In this document: one piece after another, positions 60,562 through 64,000 of the stretch | Position numbering within the stretch: position 1 is the stretch's first letter | Layout of the letters: each line of letters begins with the position of its first letter | Notes under the pieces: generated by a model | Told to the model about the DNA's origin: nothing | Seen by the model: only the letters and a program-made list of their open reading frames with translations | The model's database searches: none | From: Chitinophagaceae bacterium UBA1953 | Lineage (GTDB): Bacteria; Bacteroidota; Bacteroidia; Chitinophagales; Chitinophagaceae | Direction of reading: 5' to 3' | Length of the DNA: 64,000 nt | NCBI GenBank assembly: GCA_002336115.1 | Contig: DDEN01000045.1 | Location: 124,001-188,000 of the forward strand | Translations under genes and position numbers: made by a program

Positions 60562-61815
60562 TTAATAAGTGTGCAGTGCTATGCGTTGAGCTGCGACAAA
60601 AGCACTTGTCCAAGCAAACTGAAAATTGAAACCTCCCGTTACAGCATCCACATCAAGCATTTCGCCTGCAAAATATAAACCGGGATGTAATTTACTCTGC
60701 ATGGTGTTTGCATCAACCTCCTTCAGATCAACACCACCGGCTGTAACAAACTCATCTTTGAAAGTGGTTTTTCCTTTCACATGAAATTCATGATTAATCA
60801 GCAATTGGATCAGTTTATTCTGCTCTTTCAAAGGCAGATCGGCCCAGTTCATTTCAGGGTGAATGCCAGCCTGCTGCAATAAAAAATTCCATAGCCTGCC
60901 AGGGAGACGAAAGATATTTCCATTCACAATTCTGGTATTCCCTTTACTGTTTCTTTGAAAGAGTAAATCATCTTTCAACTCCTGCTCTTTTTTATCACCA
61001 AGCCAGTTAATTGAAATATTAAAATCATAATTACGCTGTTGTAACTCTCTTGCGCCCCATGCTGATAATTTGAGTACACAAGGGCCACTCAATCCCCAAT
61101 GTGTAATAAGTAAAGGGCCATTGCTTTTTAATTTTGTTGATTGAATTTTTATGGTTGCATCTGCAACACTTACACCCATTAATTCTGTAACGGGATGATG
61201 GGGGATGTTAAATGTAAACAACGATGGTGCAGGTGAAATAATATGATGTTTTGTTTCTTTAAGAAAACCTGCCTGCTGTAATTTGGGGAAACCACCACAA
61301 GCCACGCAAATAAAACCGGCTTCAAATGTTTTACCATTTCCACAATCAATTTTCCAGATGCTGTTTTCCTGTTGTGAAATATTTTTTACTTCACAGTTTG
61401 TTCTTACTTCAACATTATATTTATCTGCCTCTTTCAGCAAGCAGTTAATAATTGTTTGTGAAGAATCTGTAGCCGGAAACATTCTTCCGTCAGCTTCTGC
61501 TTTCAGCTTTACGCCTCTTTCTTCAAACCATTTTACTGTATGTGAAGGATTAAACTGGTAAAACGCTTTACGGACAAAACGATCACCTCTGGGATAAAAT
61601 TTACTGAGTGCCTCAACATCAAAACAAGCATGTGTTACATTGCATCTGCCTCCACCACTTACTTTTACTTTTGATAAAAGTTTGCCTGATTTTTCAAGAA
61701 TAATAACACGAAGTAAAGGATTTAGCCTTGCTGCATTAATAGCACAGAAAAAACCGGCAGCACCGCCACCAATAACAACAAGTAGTTTTTTGTTTGACAC
61801 TCCGTTAACAAGCAT
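60562..61815 (-). CDS. HI0933-family flavoprotein (BaiN/YhiN-like)
   Basis: 417 residues. GGGAAGFFCAINAARLNP is the FAD-binding motif, followed by LEKSGKLLSKVKVSGGGRCNVTH, the family signature, and the C-terminal VTAGGVDLKEVDANTMQSKLHPGLYFAGEMLDVDAVTGGFNFQFAW (named in part). The family contains BaiN, a bile-acid enoate reductase, but most members have no known function. The annotated ATG (61815) lies directly after the T-run of the map terminator; GTG at codon 6 (giving MSNKKLLVV) is an alternative start. Confidence 0.88.
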   Translation of the reverse strand: MLVNGVSNKKLLVVIGGGAAGFFCAINAARLNPLLRVIILEKSGKLLSKVKVSGGGRCNVTHACFDVEALSKFYPRGDRFVRKAFYQFNPSHTVKWFEERGVKLKAEADGRMFPATDSSQTIINCLLKEADKYNVEVRTNCEVKNISQQENSIWKIDCGNGKTFEAGFICVACGGFPKLQQAGFLKETKHHIISPAPSLFTFNIPHHPVTELMGVSVADATIKIQSTKLKSNGPLLITHWGLSGPCVLKLSAWGARELQQRNYDFNISINWLGDKKEQELKDDLLFQRNSKGNTRIVNGNIFRLPGRLWNFLLQQAGIHPEMNWADLPLKEQNKLIQLLINHEFHVKGKTTFKDEFVTAGGVDLKEVDANTMQSKLHPGLYFAGEMLDVDAVTGGFNFQFAWTSAFVAAQRIALHTY

Positions 61816-61845
61816 AAAAAACTCCCTTCACCAAGGGAGTTAAAA
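61816..61845 (-). terminator. Terminator or attenuator between map and the HI0933-type gene
   Basis: AACTCCCTT (61820-61828) pairs perfectly with AAGGGAGTT (61833-61841), loop CACC, followed on the minus strand by TTTTTT and then at once by the ATG of the next gene. Read-through would be needed unless a start site lies inside. Confidence 0.83.
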
Positions 61846-61853
61846 TTAATTAT

Positions 61854-62660
61854 TTAGTAGTACGTGGCATCAAGATTCGGGTTTGCTTTCTCAGCAGCTT
61901 CGATTGATGCAAACGAAGAAAGAATATCAGCTTTACCTTTCTTTACGCACACATCATGTTCATAATGTGCAGATGGTTTATTGTCTGCAGTTCTGATCGT
62001 CCATCCGTCAGCATCGTGATATACATCCTTTATACCAAGATTAATCATGGGTTCAATTGCAATTACAATTCCTTCTTTCAGTTTTGCCCCTGTTCCTCTT
62101 TTTCCATAGTTAGGAACTTGTGGATCTTCATGCAGGTTACGTCCTAAGCCATGACCAACCAATTCTCTCACCACACCATAACCATGCTGCCTTTCTGTAT
62201 ATTCCTGAATTGCATAAGAAATATCTCCAACACGATTTCCATGCACTGCTTTTTCTATGCCTTTGTATAATGATTCTTTGGTAATCCGGAGCAACTGTTT
62301 CACATCTTCAGTTGTTGTACCTACAATAAAAGTATAAGCACTATCGCCATGATAACCATTTATAAATGTGCCCACATCAACTGAAACAATATCGCCATCT
62401 TTTAGTGGTACGTTAGTAGGGAATCCATGAACAACCGCATCGTTTACAGAAATACAGGTGGCATATGGATAACTGTTCTGATAATTTTTAAATGATGGAA
62501 TTGCGCCATTGTCACGTATAAATTGCTCAACCCTTGCATCAACCTGCATCGTTGTAATTCCGGGTTTCAATATTTTTGCAGCTTCAGCTATAGCATCTCC
62601 AACAAGCAATGCACTTTTGCGGATAAGCTCTATTTCCAATGGTGAACGATAATGTATCAT
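61854..62660 (-). CDS. map: Type I methionine aminopeptidase
   Basis: 268 residues from the ATG of MIHYRSPLEIEL. An upstream ATG (62690) adds ten residues but lies in the loop of the secY terminator hairpin, so it is rejected. Metal ligands are those of MetAP: SVDVGTFINGYHGDSAYTF (two Asp), GHGLGRNLHEDPQVPNYG (His), IAIEPMINLG (Glu) and the final Glu in AHYEHDVCV. Removes N-terminal methionine from nascent proteins. It follows secY, the usual place in the spc operon, but infA, which normally follows map, is missing. Confidence 0.96.
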   Translation of the reverse strand: MIHYRSPLEIELIRKSALLVGDAIAEAAKILKPGITTMQVDARVEQFIRDNGAIPSFKNYQNSYPYATCISVNDAVVHGFPTNVPLKDGDIVSVDVGTFINGYHGDSAYTFIVGTTTEDVKQLLRITKESLYKGIEKAVHGNRVGDISYAIQEYTERQHGYGVVRELVGHGLGRNLHEDPQVPNYGKRGTGAKLKEGIVIAIEPMINLGIKDVYHDADGWTIRTADNKPSAHYEHDVCVKKGKADILSSFASIEAAEKANPNLDATYY

Positions 62661-62670
62661 AATCTTTTTT

Positions 62671-62706
62671 TTATTAAAAAACCCCGGCATTGTTTGCCAG
62701 GGTTTT
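62671..62706 (-). terminator. Terminator-like hairpin between secY and map
   Basis: AAAACCC and GGCA (62678-62689) pair with TGCC and GGGTTTT (62695-62706), one mismatch, 5-nt loop; TTTTTTAAT follows on the minus strand. It may lower map expression relative to the ribosomal genes upstream. Confidence 0.75.
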
Positions 62707-62726
62707 AATGTATTTTAATTCATTTA

Positions 62727-64000
62727 TTAAATAGCAGATGAAGAAACAGTCTGGCGACCCTGAATTCTTCCGCCTTTCATCAAACCGTCGTATTGCCGCA
62801 TAAGCAGATGTGTTTCGATCTGTTGTAAAGTATCGAGTATAACACCCACCATAATCAACAATGAAGTTCCGCCAAAGAATGTAGAAAACCCGCTTGTAAC
62901 ACCAAGATTTTTTGCAATGCCCGGAAGAACCCCGACAACTGCGAGAAAAATAGCTCCTGGTAATGTGATACGATCCATAATCATACCAATATAATCTGCA
63001 GTAGGTTGACCGGGTTTAACACCAGGAACAAATCCGTTATTCTGTTTCAGATTATCAGCAATTTGCTTAGGATTAAAGATTAATGCCGTATAAAGGAAAG
63101 TGAAACCAATAACCAGAATTGAATAAATAATCATGTACCAGATATTACCATGATCGCTTAATGTTGCGGCAATACCTTTAGTAACGTCAAATCCTGTAAG
63201 TAATGTTGGCAGGAACATAATTGCCTGCGCAAAGATGATTGGCATAACACCAGCACTGTTTACTTTTACCGGGAGGAACTGGCGGGCACCACCAAACTGA
63301 CGGTTACCAACAACCTGTTTTGCATAGTTAATGGCAATTTTCCGTACACCTTGTACAAGAATAATTAATCCCATAATTACTGCCACTAAAATTGCTACTT
63401 CAATCATGAACTTAAGCAAACCTCCACCACCTGCATTCATTTTTGCTGTAAATTCTGCTGCTATAGATGAAGGGAAACGGGCAAGGATGCCGATCATGAT
63501 AATAAGTGAAGTACCATTCCCTAATCCTTTATCAGTAATTTTTTCGCCCAACCACATAACAAACAAAGTACCTGCTGTTAAAACAATGGTTGTTGAAAGC
63601 CAGAAAAATGATTCGTATGAAGGCAGAATTGCACCACCTGCAATTTCACGGCTTTTTAAATATGTAACGTATGCACTTGCCTGGAAGATGGTAACAATAA
63701 CAGTGAGGTATCTTGTCCACTGATTAATTTTTTTGCGGCCGCTTTCACCTTCTTTCTGCATTTTCTGCAACTGCGGAACAAGAATGCTCATTAATTGCAT
63801 AAAGATTGAAGCAGAAATATAAGGCATAATACCCAATGCAAACACTGAGGCGCTGGAGAACGCACCACCCGCAAATGAATCAAATATTCCAAGGATACCT
63901 TCTTTTGCTTTGGAGTTCAAAGCACTCAGGTTATTCGGATCAACACCTGGCAAAACAATATGTGCGCCTACACGATATACCAGAAGCAGCAAAAGAGTGT
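62727..64000 (-). CDS. secY: Protein translocase subunit SecY, 5' part cut by window edge
   Basis: About 424 residues are present; the first 20 or so (cytoplasmic N-terminus) lie beyond the right edge. The reading frame is open up to base 64000 with LLLLVYRVGAHIVLPGVD as the first visible helix end. Ten transmembrane helices form the Sec channel; MPYISASIFMQLMSILVPQLQKMQKEGESGRKKINQW, GLGNGTSLIIMIGI and the C-terminal QQIETHLLMRQYDG (each in part) are conserved. The orientation agrees with the end of an spc operon coming from outside the window. Confidence 0.97.
   Translation of the reverse strand, partial: TLLLLLVYRVGAHIVLPGVDPNNLSALNSKAKEGILGIFDSFAGGAFSSASVFALGIMPYISASIFMQLMSILVPQLQKMQKEGESGRKKINQWTRYLTVIVTIFQASAYVTYLKSREIAGGAILPSYESFFWLSTTIVLTAGTLFVMWLGEKITDKGLGNGTSLIIMIGILARFPSSIAAEFTAKMNAGGGGLLKFMIEVAILVAVIMGLIILVQGVRKIAINYAKQVVGNRQFGGARQFLPVKVNSAGVMPIIFAQAIMFLPTLLTGFDVTKGIAATLSDHGNIWYMIIYSILVIGFTFLYTALIFNPKQIADNLKQNNGFVPGVKPGQPTADYIGMIMDRITLPGAIFLAVVGVLPGIAKNLGVTSGFSTFFGGTSLLIMVGVILDTLQQIETHLLMRQYDGLMKGGRIQGRQTVSSSAI

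Overview
The window is a chromosomal stretch of a Bacteroidota bacterium, most likely of the Chitinophagaceae or a close relative (lineage is inference). The signs are a SusC/SusD pair, TonB-dependent receptors, a DUF4293 protein, Skp/OmpH, short carboxypeptidase-regulatory-like secreted proteins, and promoters of the Bacteroidota type (TTTG, about 19 bp, TAnnTTTG) rather than sigma70 boxes. No phage, transposase, integrase, CRISPR array or rRNA was found. Most genes, including the highly expressed rpoB, rpoC, rpsA and secY, lie on the minus strand.

Layout. 1-2.8 kb: heptose kinase (partial), amino-acid permease, OmpH. 2.9-11.1 kb: rpoB-rpoC with its own promoter and terminator, not preceded by ribosomal protein genes. 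11.5-14.8 kb: clpB followed by an unusual DsbA-fold protein. 14.9-19.4 kb: serine hydrolase, 3-hydroxyacyl-CoA dehydrogenase, secreted protein, Mrp ATPase, lysine-rich basic protein. 19.5-33.9 kb: an eight-gene locus read right to left (susC, susD, YncE/phosphoesterase fusion, TonB receptor, phosphonatase-like HAD hydrolase, MFS carrier, FAD amine oxidase, class III PLP enzyme). 34.3-37.8 kb: tRNA-Pro, dnaA, a 5'-nucleotidase split over two genes. 37.9-46.6 kb: FAD dehydrogenase, ABC exporter pair, nitronate monooxygenase family protein, nucleotidyltransferase, glyA, DUF4293. 46.7-54.6 kb: uvrA, ECF sigma factor, psuK-psuG, two TauE/SafE proteins, a small outer-membrane protein. 54.7-64 kb: two tandem SET-domain genes with a small secreted protein, rpsA, PlsC-type acyltransferase, Tat-exported PLP enzyme, HI0933-type flavoprotein, map, secY (partial).

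The most interesting system is the 19.5-33.9 kb locus. The hydrolase keeps the phosphonatase signature (DxAGT nucleophile motif, cap-domain lysine, arginine in place of the usual lysine), yet no PhnW transaminase is present. Instead there are a class III PLP enzyme and an FAD amine oxidase, two outer-membrane import systems, an inner-membrane carrier, and an exported phosphoesterase fused to a beta-propeller. I read it as a complete scavenging and degradation pathway for an aminoethylphosphonate-type compound, perhaps a hydroxylated, N-substituted or lipid-bound form. Upstream of susC lie four TAACAG-like hexamers at an exact 11-bp period, the geometry of a Pho box, and a perfect 17-bp inverted repeat covers the hydrolase start codon.

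A second theme is a set of degenerate 7-bp-period repeats whose unit differs from place to place: between rpoB and rpoC, upstream of clpB, upstream of the nitronate monooxygenase gene, between glyA and the DUF4293 gene, and inside the uvrA reading frame, where it is translated into a Lys/Ser-rich loop. Several neighbouring genes are also separated by hairpins that look like terminators or attenuators.
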